Positions 8,162-17,026 of a DNA stretch of 64,000 nucleotides are shown in pieces. Both the position numbers and the translations under genes were made by a program. The notes below the pieces were generated by a model that was not told the DNA's origin, ran no database searches, and saw nothing but the letters and a program-made list of their open reading frames with translations. The stretch spans positions 1 through 64,000 of the forward strand of contig NZ_CAWUDI010000019.1 in assembly GCF_963920925.1 (NCBI RefSeq), given 5' to 3'. Position 1 is the stretch's first letter. Every line of letters begins with the position of its first letter. This stretch comes from Rivularia sp963920925 (GTDB lineage: Bacteria > Cyanobacteriota > Cyanobacteriia > Cyanobacteriales > Nostocaceae).

Positions 8162-9889
8162 ATGACAGTAGCGACTCGTGCGGATAATTTACAATTGTTA
8201 GCGAATAACTTGCAGGAACACTTGCGTGCAGACGTTCCATCTGGAGAATTTTTTGAGGTTAGGTGTGCTGTAAAAAATTACCAGCTAATGATTTTAACTC
8301 AGCATCCCCAGGGTGTGGCAGTCGATACCGAAAATATTTTTACAGTTCTTAAAGAAGCGCTTTCTCATAATTCCCGCGAGTACCAACAAGAAAAAATCGA
8401 TATTTTCTTACGAGTAGTTGGAGTCAAGCTTCCTTACGCTAAACGTTCCCTAACTCTGGAAAAACAGGTAGAGGAGAATTTTTCTGTCCCAAATTCTTCA
8501 GCTTTGACTTATTCGCCGATTTCAGAACCCGATGCTGATTCATCCTCACTCGCTGAAATACCTGTTTTACCAGATAATCCCGATAATTCACAACTAAAGC
8601 CAGCTTTTAATATCAAACTAATGCTGCTTGCAGTAATTGGGGTAATAATTTCAGCAACTTTAGGTGGTGCATATGTTGCTACTCGCCCTTGTTTGATAAC
8701 CAAATGCAATCAATTAAAAACCGCTGAAAAGTTAAATAGCTCTTATGGGGAATTGGTTAATCAAATCAACTCCGATCAAGATTTAGCTCGATTGCAAAGA
8801 CAAATTGATTTAGCAAGGATAAATTTACGTCAAATTCCCGGTTTATCTCCTTATTCGCAACAATCGCAACAACTTTCGCTCTCACTAACTAATAAATCAT
8901 CAGAAATTCAGCAGGTATTTACAGCTTCTCAAGCAGCACAATTAGCCGAGCAAAAAAGTAAAACCCCCACCTCAAACTTAGAACAATTACAAGATAGACG
9001 ACGATTGTGGCGACAAGCAATTTCACCTTTAGAAGCAATTAATCGCGATCGCGAACTTTACCAATTAGCGCAAGAAAAAATTGTCAGCTACCGCGCTAAC
9101 TTAGAAACAGTAAATGCTCTGTTGCAGAAAGAAGATAAATATTCTCGAAAAATTACTTCAGCTAAAGCTGTAGCCATCGTCGCCGAAAAACGCCAAGCAA
9201 GCGCCAAAACTTTGCAAGATTGGCAAAAAGTTGAAGCCACCTGGCAACTAGCCGTAAATGCATTAAACTCAATTCCTGCCAAAAGTCCGGCATATTCCGA
9301 CGCACAAAAACTAATATCCGAATACACACCTCCATTATTAGCAGCAAAGAATCGCAACACGAAAGAATTGATGGCAGCCAAAACTTATAGACAAGCCGTC
9401 AACGCAATCTCCCTTGCCAAACGTTACGAACGACAAAACCAGTGGACAGCAGCAGTTACAAATTGGCAAACAGGACTAAGTTCGGCCAAACAAATTGCTA
9501 CAAGCAGTTCTTACAGTCTCGAAGCCGATAAATTAATTGCACCAGCAACTGTATCCCTCCAACAAGCGCGAGAAAAATTACAAGTTGCCATGCGAATACA
9601 GAAAACCCGTTCCGATTTAGAGCGAACCTGTTCTTCGGAAATTCGCGTTTGTACTTATCTCATGGGTAGTCAAGGAATCACAGTGCGGATAAGTCCCGAC
9701 TACGAGCAAAGCCTGCAAGATAGTTTGATAGAAGCCAGCACTCAAAGAGATACTAGCATTATCGACGGTGTAAACAATCACTTACAAACCTTACAACAAG
9801 CTTTAGAAGCAATCAGCGATAATGCCGACGTTCCCCTGATTGTTTACGACGCACAAGGCAATGTAATTTACGAGCGCACTTTGAATTAA
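8162..9889 (+). CDS. membrane-anchored hypothetical protein with coiled-coil periplasmic domain
   Basis: This is a 575-residue protein. An N-terminal cytosolic domain of about 100 residues (RADNLQLLANNLQEHL start) is followed by an acidic Ser/Pro-rich linker, one membrane helix near residues 156-175 (LMLLAVIGVIISATLGGAYV), and a long Gln/Ala-rich helical region (about 180-500) with probable coiled coils or TPR-like helices. A compact C-terminal segment ends with PLIVYDAQGNVIYERTL. I do not recognise an enzymatic domain. The topology (N-in, C-out) and domain order look like a cyanobacteria-specific family of unknown role. Neighbours give no functional hint. A HIP1 octamer lies inside the gene at 9045-9052. 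Confidence 0.8.
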   Translation: MTVATRADNLQLLANNLQEHLRADVPSGEFFEVRCAVKNYQLMILTQHPQGVAVDTENIFTVLKEALSHNSREYQQEKIDIFLRVVGVKLPYAKRSLTLEKQVEENFSVPNSSALTYSPISEPDADSSSLAEIPVLPDNPDNSQLKPAFNIKLMLLAVIGVIISATLGGAYVATRPCLITKCNQLKTAEKLNSSYGELVNQINSDQDLARLQRQIDLARINLRQIPGLSPYSQQSQQLSLSLTNKSSEIQQVFTASQAAQLAEQKSKTPTSNLEQLQDRRRLWRQAISPLEAINRDRELYQLAQEKIVSYRANLETVNALLQKEDKYSRKITSAKAVAIVAEKRQASAKTLQDWQKVEATWQLAVNALNSIPAKSPAYSDAQKLISEYTPPLLAAKNRNTKELMAAKTYRQAVNAISLAKRYERQNQWTAAVTNWQTGLSSAKQIATSSSYSLEADKLIAPATVSLQQAREKLQVAMRIQKTRSDLERTCSSEIRVCTYLMGSQGITVRISPDYEQSLQDSLIEASTQRDTSIIDGVNNHLQTLQQALEAISDNADVPLIVYDAQGNVIYERTLN

Positions 9890-9894
9890 TAAAC

Positions 9895-9948
9895 GTTCGT
9901 AGTAAGTAGCGATCTGCTCTTTTAGGACGCGCATTCCTTACTACGAAC
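9895..9948. repeat. double-hairpin repeat family B, copy 2
   Basis: The termini are GTTCGTAGTAAG and CTTACTACGAAC, an inverted repeat related to copies at 1469 and 31062. The internal palindromes are more degenerate here. It lies directly after the stop of the 8162-9889 gene and might also act as its terminator. Confidence 0.65.
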
Positions 9949-10027
9949 CTACCTAAAGAAGGATTAACTACATCAAGCGTTCTCTTTCTCAAGAATAGTT
10001 GACAGCATGAGGCATTTACCAATATAG

Positions 10028-10057
10028 TGACTAATAAGTCACGTGACTGATTGGTCA
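10028..10057. promoter_or_regulatory. candidate double TetR operator
   Basis: Two 14-bp palindromes, TGACTAATAAGTCA (10028-10041) and TGACTGATTGGTCA (10044-10057), are separated by CG. The junction forms a perfect 12-bp palindrome, AGTCACGTGACT. It ends 30 bases before the TetR start codon. TetR repressors typically bind such paired palindromes at their own promoter, so autoregulation and control of the adjacent efflux genes is inferred. Confidence 0.65.
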
Positions 10058-10087
10058 TAAAAAATAAAACAGCCAAATTGCTTAGCT

Positions 10088-10762
10088 ATGCCAAATCAAA
10101 CCTTCTTTAACCTGCCAGAGAACAAAAGAAAGAAACTGACTGAAGTTGCGATCGCGGAATTTGCGACTCATGACTACACTAATGCTTCGATTTCGCGGAT
10201 TGTTGTGGATGCGAAGATTGCTAAAGGTAGCTTTTATCAATACTTTCAGGATAAAAAAGACCTTTATTTGCATCTTGTGGAGTTAGCGAGTCAGGAAAGG
10301 ATTACTTTTTTACGCAGTACAGATCCACCAAAACCACAACAGGGCTTTTTCCGTTATTTGCGTTGGTTGCTCGGAGCAAGCGCTCAGTTTGATTTAGCCC
10401 ATCCCAAAATTAGCCGGATTATCAACGGGGCTGTATATGGTAATTTACCGTTTAGAGACGAAGCAGTTAAACGTACTAAAGAGATTTCATTAGATTACAC
10501 AAAACAGTTAGTTAGTCAAGGCATAGCTCAAGGAGATATCAACAGCGATATTTCACCAGATTTAGCTGCTTATGTTATCAGCACTTTGTTAGGTAATGAG
10601 TTAGGAAACTTTATTCTCAAGCAAATTAATATCGATCCGCAAAAGTTAGCAGAAGAAAAACCTTTGGAAGTTGATATGCAGTTAATTGATAAAGTTTTTG
10701 ATGATTTGGTGCGAGTTATAGAAACAGGGATGAGTAGCAAGTTAGATGCACCGAGTCAATAA
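10088..10762 (+). CDS. TetR/AcrR family transcriptional regulator
   Basis: This is a 224-residue one-component repressor. The N-terminal ~55 residues form a TetR-type helix-turn-helix: a KLTEVAIAEFATHDY helix, then ASISRIVVDAKIAKGSFYQY, with the family hallmark of a Gly-Ser/Thr-Phe-Tyr turn before YFQDKKDLY. The remaining ~165 residues are an all-helical ligand/dimer domain. It precedes the RND adaptor and pump on the same strand, and the double palindrome 30 bases upstream suggests it controls itself and probably that efflux pair in response to a small hydrophobic molecule. Ligand unknown. Confidence 0.93.
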   Translation: MPNQTFFNLPENKRKKLTEVAIAEFATHDYTNASISRIVVDAKIAKGSFYQYFQDKKDLYLHLVELASQERITFLRSTDPPKPQQGFFRYLRWLLGASAQFDLAHPKISRIINGAVYGNLPFRDEAVKRTKEISLDYTKQLVSQGIAQGDINSDISPDLAAYVISTLLGNELGNFILKQINIDPQKLAEEKPLEVDMQLIDKVFDDLVRVIETGMSSKLDAPSQ

Positions 10763-11062
10763 CGTAAACAAGCTCAAAAATTAATCATTAAAAATAAACT
10801 CGGTTTGATTGGAATTAAAATTTCATCTCTATTCTTTGTATCAAGAATTTGGCGTAATTTAATTATCAGTAGGTAATTACGCTGTCTCGGCAGTTTCACA
10901 AAACTGTTTTTGATTAAGTAATTTTAATAAATACATTACATCGATCGAGAGTAAAACTCGAATAAATCCTTCTTTGGCAATAGTAGAGTTTAATCCCTAA
11001 AGGAGATTAGAACACTGTGGAGTTTTCTTTAAAATAAAGCAATAAAAATTATTATTCCTATT
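10763..11062. promoter_or_regulatory. spacer upstream of efflux adaptor with inverted repeat and mini-ORF
   Basis: This holds an inverted repeat (GCGTAATT at 10852-10859 with AATTACGC at 10875-10882). It also holds an AGGAG box at 11001-11005, 11 bases before a GTG (11017) that opens a six-codon frame (VEFSLK) ending in TAA. That well-placed ribosome site is out of frame with the adaptor gene, which itself has no clear ribosome site. Confidence 0.4.
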
Positions 11063-12754
11063 TTGGCTGCAAATTTAAGTCTAAATCGCGTAAATCCTCA
11101 ACAAAATATAACTAAAGTGGAAGATTATTCACCATCATTCGATGAAAATTTTGGTAATTCGCATTCCGATGAATCTTCAAGACAAATGGCAGTGCGCGAG
11201 TTACCACCTCAAGAATATAAAGATTCTCAAGAATATCCAGATGAAGAGAAGGCTGAAAAACCTTCTAAAAAAGATCGCAAAATTAAAGCAACCTTTAAAA
11301 AGTATTGGTGGTTGGTAGCTTTGTTAGGTGTATTAGGTGGGGGTGTAGCAGTAATTCGTCCTTGGGAAAGCGCCCCTGAAGAAGCCCCCGTAACTCAGAC
11401 TGCACCGCTTTCTGTACGAACAATAAAAGCGCAACGAGAAGCAATCCGCTCTTGGGTTTCCAGTGAAGGTAGAGTTAGAGCAGCAAAATACAAGCATCTA
11501 ACCTTTGAAGTAGAAGGAGACGTAACTTATTTGGCTCGTCGCAACGGAAGAAGACTGCGAGAAGGAGATAGAGTCAAACAAGGAGAATTACTAGCACGAG
11601 TTGACGATCGCAAACTTGTAGCAGATGTTCGACAAGCCGAAGCCGCTATAGCCGAGGCACGCAAGCAAAGAGCAGCATCTGCGGCAAATCTAGCTCAAGC
11701 ACGTTCTCAAGTATCCCAAGCACGCTCGCAAGTATCCCAAGCGCAAACTCAAGTATCCCAAGCGCAAACTCAAGTCCAAAAAGCGCAAACCGCTCGCAAT
11801 CTAGCGGCTACCAATCTCGAACGCTATCGCTCCTTAGTTAACCAAGGAGTCATTCCTCGTCAGGAATTCGACACCAGGCAAAACACCTTCCGAGATGCCG
11901 AGGCTGATGTTCGTACAGCGCAATCTCAAGTACAGTCAGCCGAATCTCAAGTACAGTCAGCCGAATCCCAAGTACAGTCAGCACAAGCCGGAGTCACAGC
12001 CGCCCAAGAACAGCTTGAGGCTACATCAAGCAGTATTACCACTGCCGAAGCACGATTGACTCAAGCACAAGTTGCTTTAGAAGGAGCCAGCATTTACGCT
12101 CCCTTTGACGGAGTTGTGGCTTACCTTAACTACACCGAAGGAGAATATTTTACACCTCAAGCAGTAAGTTCTCAACTTGGTGGCGATTACCAAGGAATTT
12201 TGGAAAGAATACCAATGGTAATTATCGATCCGAGTCAGTATGAAGTAATTGTAGATTTAGCAGGATCGAGTGGAGAGCAAGTCGAACCCGAACAAACAGC
12301 ATATGTTGCTTCAGAGAAAAACATCAAAAATTCAGGTAGTGGAAAGACTGTTAACCAAACATTGATCGCCAACGCTCGTGCTAGAGGTGAAGTTTTTGCC
12401 GTTAATCCTGCTATAAGTCCGGGAGGAAGGGCAATTGAAGCCAGAATTCGCCTGAATCCATCAACCACTCAAGACGTGCGACATGGAGAAAGAGTTTTGA
12501 CATGGATTGCGGTTGAAGAAGAAGCAAACGCCGTTGTTGTTCCTTTAAATACAGTAGTTTACCGCGACCAAACCCCCTATGTTTTCGTAGTCAATGAAGA
12601 AGGAATAGTTAAACAGCGAAAAGTAGAACTAGGAATTCGAGGCATTACCCAACAGCAAATTATGAGCGGAGTCGAAGCCGGAGAATCCGTCGTTACCCAA
12701 GGACAAAACCGTCTCGTTGATGGCGCACCTGTGACAGTTATCAGTGAGCAGTGA
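11063..12754 (+). CDS. RND efflux periplasmic adaptor (membrane fusion protein, HlyD/AcrA-type)
   Basis: This is a 563-residue adaptor that would bridge the inner-membrane RND pump to an outer-membrane channel. It has an unusually long acidic cytosolic N-terminus, one membrane anchor near residues 81-101 (YWWLVALLGVLGGGVAVIRPW), a biotinyl-lipoyl-like half-motif (YLARRNGRRLREGDRVKQGE near 156-175), a long coiled-coil hairpin (about 190-345), then the second lipoyl half (IYAPFDGVVAYLN) and beta-barrel domains. Both arms of the hairpin contain near-perfect heptad repeats (SQVSQAQ, SQVQSAE). The start is uncertain: the frame opens only at a TTG (11063), with an ATG 41 codons later. The C-terminal ISEQ and stop come from an STRR array. 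The pump gene follows 71 bases downstream. Confidence 0.88.
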   Translation: MAANLSLNRVNPQQNITKVEDYSPSFDENFGNSHSDESSRQMAVRELPPQEYKDSQEYPDEEKAEKPSKKDRKIKATFKKYWWLVALLGVLGGGVAVIRPWESAPEEAPVTQTAPLSVRTIKAQREAIRSWVSSEGRVRAAKYKHLTFEVEGDVTYLARRNGRRLREGDRVKQGELLARVDDRKLVADVRQAEAAIAEARKQRAASAANLAQARSQVSQARSQVSQAQTQVSQAQTQVQKAQTARNLAATNLERYRSLVNQGVIPRQEFDTRQNTFRDAEADVRTAQSQVQSAESQVQSAESQVQSAQAGVTAAQEQLEATSSSITTAEARLTQAQVALEGASIYAPFDGVVAYLNYTEGEYFTPQAVSSQLGGDYQGILERIPMVIIDPSQYEVIVDLAGSSGEQVEPEQTAYVASEKNIKNSGSGKTVNQTLIANARARGEVFAVNPAISPGGRAIEARIRLNPSTTQDVRHGERVLTWIAVEEEANAVVVPLNTVVYRDQTPYVFVVNEEGIVKQRKVELGIRGITQQQIMSGVEAGESVVTQGQNRLVDGAPVTVISEQ

Positions 12755-12815
12755 GCAGTGAACAGTGAACAGTAGCGAGTAGCGAGTAGCGAGTAGCGAG
12801 TAGCAAGTAGTAATT
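12741..12815. repeat. STRR array overlapping the end of the adaptor gene
   Basis: CAGTGAG/CAGTGAA heptamers pass into five GAGTAGC units and a final AAGTAG. The first units encode the final residues and stop of the adaptor (frame ATC AGT GAG CAG TGA). It separates adaptor and pump genes. Confidence 0.85.
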
Positions 12816-12825
12816 ACCAATTCCC

Positions 12826-15800
12826 ATGACCAAATTAGAATCTTCACCACCACAAAAAGAAACTTCTAATGTTAAAGCTTCACGATTAGAACGTTTCTTT
12901 TTTCTCAACACAATTTTTGCTATTCTTTTAAGCTTGCTGATGGTTATTGGCGGGGTGTTGGGTTATTTTTCGATGACCAAACAATCCCAACCAGATATTG
13001 ATATTGCTGTTGCAAATATTACCACTACTTGGGCTGGTGCCGATCCGCAAACCATCGAGCAGCAAATCACTGATGAAATTGAAACAGAAATTACCTCAGT
13101 TGAAAATATTAGTCAGATTCAAAGTGCTTCTTATACGGGTTTTTCAGTAATCAATGTTGAGTTTACGAGTAGTGCTAATACTGAAGAAGCAATTCGAGAG
13201 TTGCGTCAAGCGGTTTCTCTAGCAGAACCAGAATTACCCAGTGATGCCGATGAACCTGTAGTTGAGCAAGTTTCGCTTACTGATGCCCCAATTCTGACTT
13301 TAGCGCTGTACGGTAACATCGATGCAACGGTAATTTCTCAAGCTGCTGAAGAAATACAAGACAGTTTGGAACAAGTAGGGGGAGTAAGTGAAGTAAATCT
13401 CGGTGGTGCTAGGGAAGAAGTCATCAGCGTCCAAATGAATCCTTTTCGTTTAGCTGCCTTGGGAATTTCCCCAACTACCGTCGCAAATCAAATCCGTGCT
13501 GCTAACCGAGATGTTCCCCTCAACGAGATCGAAAGCGATGCAATTGGTACCCAAGTAAGATTTTACGGAAAGTTTCGCACAATTGAAGACTTGCAAGAAT
13601 TGCCTATAACTCGTCTTGAAGGACGGGTTGTGCGTTTAAGTGAGGTTGCTTCTGTAAGTCGGGAACTCGAACAAGAAGATACCCGCGCTTTTATTAGTAC
13701 CAAAGGGGAAGAATTTCAACCTGTTGTCAGCGTTGGGGTGGTAAAAGCACCAGGGCAAGATTCGATTGAGGTAATTAATAAAGTCCTCGAAACAATGGAC
13801 GAAATTAAGCAAAATCCCGATATTTGGCCTTATGGGATGGAATACCGCATCATTGCTGATGAATCGGAAATTATTTGGGAACAGTTAGGCAATTTATTCG
13901 TAAATGCTTTGCAAGCAATGGCTGCGGTGTTTGTCATCTTGTTTATTGCTCTTTCCTGGCGCGAGGCTTTGATTGCCGGACTTTCGATTCCGCTAACGTT
14001 TTTAGGAGCATTAGCAGTTTTATGGTTAATGGGTCAAACTCTTAACAACATGGTGCTAATTGGCATGGTGTTGGCTTTGGGAATTTTGGTGGATGTATTC
14101 ATTTTGATGATGGAAGGAATGCATGAAGCGATTTTTGTCAAGCATTTGAGCTTTGAACAAGCGGCACTGCAAACCGTAAAAACTTATGCGGGGCCTGCTT
14201 TTGCCGGACAGTTAACAACTATATTAGCTTTGACACCGTTAATGGCAATTAGCGGTACGTTAGGAAAATTTATCGAATTACTGCCGATCGCCGCAATTAT
14301 TTGTTTGGTGCTGAGTTTTGCGATCGCGATTTTAGTAGACATTCCCCTATCTCGCTATTTGTTGGCGAATGTTAAAGGTGGAGAAAAGAAATCTCGCATT
14401 GATAGACTCAGCGAACACGCTTCCGAACGTTGGGTGCGGTGGAGTCTCAACCACACCGTCAAAAATAAAGCTACTGCTCGCGCTTGGATTTTAGGGACAA
14501 TCGCTTTATTTGCCTGTGCCGTATACGCTTTTACTCAAATCCCCGTTGAATTCTTCCCCCAATCCGACCAGCGCAACTTCAGCGTTAACGTAGAATTACC
14601 TCCTACCACAACCCTAAATGTTACCCAAGAATTTGCTGACGATTTGGGACAAATTTTACAAGAAAAAGATTATCTCGAAAGCGTCATTAAATACGTCGGA
14701 CAACGCAGTAATTTAGTTTCATCTGGCGAACTACAACCAAATGAAGGTAGCTATTTACTCGGCTTCTCTGGAGTTTTGCTTCCCGAAGACGAACGCGAAA
14801 AAATTTCCTATGAATACTTAGATGATTTGCGTAAAGAATTAAAAGCCGTAGTAAATAATTATCCAGGGGCATCAATGGTATTAAATGCCCAACAATCTGG
14901 ACAAAGCGGCGATCCAATTCAAATTGAAATTACTGGTACCGATTTAACTCGACTGCGCGAAATTTCCCAGCAGGTGCAGAGGGAGTTACGGCAAATTCGC
15001 GGCGCTACCGATGTCCGGGATAGTTTAGGGACTTTGCAAGCTGATTTACGATTAATACCTAAACGCGAAGAATTAAGTTTTTACGGTTTAACTGAAGAAC
15101 AACTGACCACCCAAGCACAATATTATACCAGAGCGATCGACGTTGGTAATTTTGCCGTTGGTGGCAATCAAGAAGACTTAGAAATTCGTCTCAGTACGGC
15201 TTGGCCGTCTCGTAACGGTAGAGTTGGCGGACCCACACGCAGAGATGAATTATTAGCAGTACGCTTTTTTAGCAATAATTCCACTGAAGAATTAATTTCC
15301 GCAAGTACTGTAGTTGAACCCGTCCAGGCACAAGCACCTCTTTCCATTGCCCGTCGCGATGGCAGACGTACTGCAACGGTGCTAGCCAAGAATGATAACC
15401 GCACTGTTGGTGAAATTTTAGGAGATTTGGAACCAAAAATAGAAGAAATGAAAAAATCTTGGCCGGGTGGCTACAGTTACAGCTTTGGTGGTGAAACAGC
15501 TGATCAAGCAGAAACTTTTGGTTCCGCAGGACAAGCGCTTGGTATAGCTGTATTCTTAGTATTTGCTGTTTTAGTACTGCAACTTGGTTCCTACCGACAG
15601 CCATTTATTATTTTGCTGGCGATTCCCTTCGCTTTGATTGGTACTTTCGGCGGATTTTACTTCGCAGGGATTCCTTTTTCTTTCTCAGCCTTTATCGGTA
15701 TTATCGCTTTAGTGGGGATTGTGGTTAACGATGCCATTGTGATGGTTGACACCATGAACAGCTACCAGCAAGAAGGAATGAAAGTTAGACTTGCTGCCGC

Positions 15801-16005
15801 CAAAGGAGCCGCCGACCGTCTACGACCCGTATTAACCACCAGTATCACTACAATTATTGGTTTGATTCCCTTAGCCTTGAGCGACCCCACTTGGATGCCT
15901 TTGTGTAGCGCAATTATCTTCGGTTTACTGGCTGCTACGTTGATTGCGCTGGTTGTGGTGCCTTGTTTGTATTTGTTATTAACTCCGAAGACAGAAGTAT
16001 CTTGA
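12826..16005 (+). CDS. RND family efflux transporter permease
   Basis: This is a 1059-residue inner-membrane pump of the HAE1/AcrB type. It has one N-terminal helix (about residues 24-50), a large periplasmic loop, a block of helices near 350-550, a second periplasmic loop and a final helix block near 895-1050. The internal duplication and length are typical. TM4 reads GILVDVFILMMEG, so only the first of the two adjacent aspartates of the AcrB proton relay (Asp407/Asp408) is present, and the TM10 Lys940 position appears to be Asn (GIVVNDAIVMVD). With the adaptor and TetR gene upstream it forms an efflux module. No outer-membrane factor gene is adjacent, so a TolC homologue elsewhere is presumed. 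Confidence 0.92.
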   Translation: MTKLESSPPQKETSNVKASRLERFFFLNTIFAILLSLLMVIGGVLGYFSMTKQSQPDIDIAVANITTTWAGADPQTIEQQITDEIETEITSVENISQIQSASYTGFSVINVEFTSSANTEEAIRELRQAVSLAEPELPSDADEPVVEQVSLTDAPILTLALYGNIDATVISQAAEEIQDSLEQVGGVSEVNLGGAREEVISVQMNPFRLAALGISPTTVANQIRAANRDVPLNEIESDAIGTQVRFYGKFRTIEDLQELPITRLEGRVVRLSEVASVSRELEQEDTRAFISTKGEEFQPVVSVGVVKAPGQDSIEVINKVLETMDEIKQNPDIWPYGMEYRIIADESEIIWEQLGNLFVNALQAMAAVFVILFIALSWREALIAGLSIPLTFLGALAVLWLMGQTLNNMVLIGMVLALGILVDVFILMMEGMHEAIFVKHLSFEQAALQTVKTYAGPAFAGQLTTILALTPLMAISGTLGKFIELLPIAAIICLVLSFAIAILVDIPLSRYLLANVKGGEKKSRIDRLSEHASERWVRWSLNHTVKNKATARAWILGTIALFACAVYAFTQIPVEFFPQSDQRNFSVNVELPPTTTLNVTQEFADDLGQILQEKDYLESVIKYVGQRSNLVSSGELQPNEGSYLLGFSGVLLPEDEREKISYEYLDDLRKELKAVVNNYPGASMVLNAQQSGQSGDPIQIEITGTDLTRLREISQQVQRELRQIRGATDVRDSLGTLQADLRLIPKREELSFYGLTEEQLTTQAQYYTRAIDVGNFAVGGNQEDLEIRLSTAWPSRNGRVGGPTRRDELLAVRFFSNNSTEELISASTVVEPVQAQAPLSIARRDGRRTATVLAKNDNRTVGEILGDLEPKIEEMKKSWPGGYSYSFGGETADQAETFGSAGQALGIAVFLVFAVLVLQLGSYRQPFIILLAIPFALIGTFGGFYFAGIPFSFSAFIGIIALVGIVVNDAIVMVDTMNSYQQEGMKVRLAAAKGAADRLRPVLTTSITTIIGLIPLALSDPTWMPLCSAIIFGLLAATLIALVVVPCLYLLLTPKTEVS

Positions 16006-16040
16006 GAGGTCAAAGGTTAGAGGTTAAAGGTCAAAGATAG
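16006..16040. repeat. STRR array after RND pump gene
   Basis: AGGTCAA/AGGTTAG/AGGTTAA heptamers in tandem directly follow the stop codon. Confidence 0.75.
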
Positions 16041-16819
16041 TAGGTTGGGTGAAGGCTCGAAAAATTTTTAATCATAACCAAATAATTGTAATATGCCGTA
16101 ACCCAACAATTAATTAGAGCGCCAAACCAATTAATTCAAAACCTTTGATTTGTCTTCATTTACGAGTCAAAGGTAAACATTGTTAACCAAAATTATTAAT
16201 AAATATTGACTATGCGTAATTTTCTCGTAGGTTGTGTTATAGCTTTAGCCTAACGCACCATATTACTAATTAATTGCACTTTTATGTATTTATATTTAAA
16301 CAGAGATAAATTATATTACTAAGTATCTGTTCAATTCCGATATGCGAAAGTTACAATATTTCGGCAATATGATGGGTTTTGGTATGGATTATTGAGACTG
16401 TTAACCCAGATAACAATCTATAAACGTTAGATAATTGCTACCTCTCCACCAATATCTAACTCAAACGAAATTTTTTAATAATTCAAAAATAATCCTAATT
16501 CTCAACTAAAACGCTCCAGGCTTACAACCTGGGGCTATTTTTGTAAACTTTGCGAATACAGGCTAGTATTCGACCACATTCATTTTGACGGGTGTGTATC
16601 TAATCCGCCAGGGACTGCAAGTCCCTGTCTAATAGCAGAAGTCCTATAAATAGGACTCAAATAATACGCCTCATAACTTATGTAGTCAAGCTACTAATAT
16701 TCGTTCGGAGTTGGGGCTGGTTTTAGAAGACATTTGGACGCAGTTGTAAGTCAGTCCCCAAAAACCGTTGCTGCTTGAATTTGATTTATTTCCATACTAA
16801 ATAAATAGAGTCAGAGATT
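16041..16819. other. long intergenic region with degenerate small repeats
   Basis: No coding frame is supported. Several short structures are visible: a GTTGGGT...ACCCAAC inverted pair (about 16033-16108), a fragment resembling the 'gcctaacgcacc' repeat (about 16229-16260) seen again near 58933, a CTCCAGG/CCTGGGG hairpin near 16510, and AGGGACT/AGTCCCT plus AGTCCTAT/ATAGGACT pairs at 16615-16662. These look like relics of dispersed repeats. Confidence 0.5.
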
Positions 16820-17026
16820 AACAAGAGCGAGTGGTTCGCAGGTGACGAATTTACCGCAGCAGATGTTCAAATGAGCTTTCCACTTGAAGTTGCTGTTGCT
16901 CAATTGGACTTGAATGAAAGCCGTCCGCAGCTAATGAAATTCTGAGAGCGCATTCACGCACGTCCAGCCTATGAGCAAGCGCTGAAGCGCGGTGGTACTT
17001 ATGAGTATGCCGTCTTAGACTGCTAA
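16820..17026 (+). pseudogene. glutathione S-transferase C-terminal remnant
   Basis: Translation from 16820 gives a GST C-terminal domain: SEWFAGDEFTAADVQMSFPL, then leucine-rich helices, ending with RPAYEQALKRGGTYEYAV. FTAADVQMSFPLE is the conserved N-capping/helix region of the GST C-terminal fold. The frame is broken by TGA at 16943-16945, between LMKF and ERIHARPAY, and the N-terminal thioredoxin domain is absent upstream. It ends at TAA 17024-17026. It is a decayed gene remnant in a 1.37-kb spacer. Identity is clear from the motif, though the original full gene cannot be reconstructed. Confidence 0.8.
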
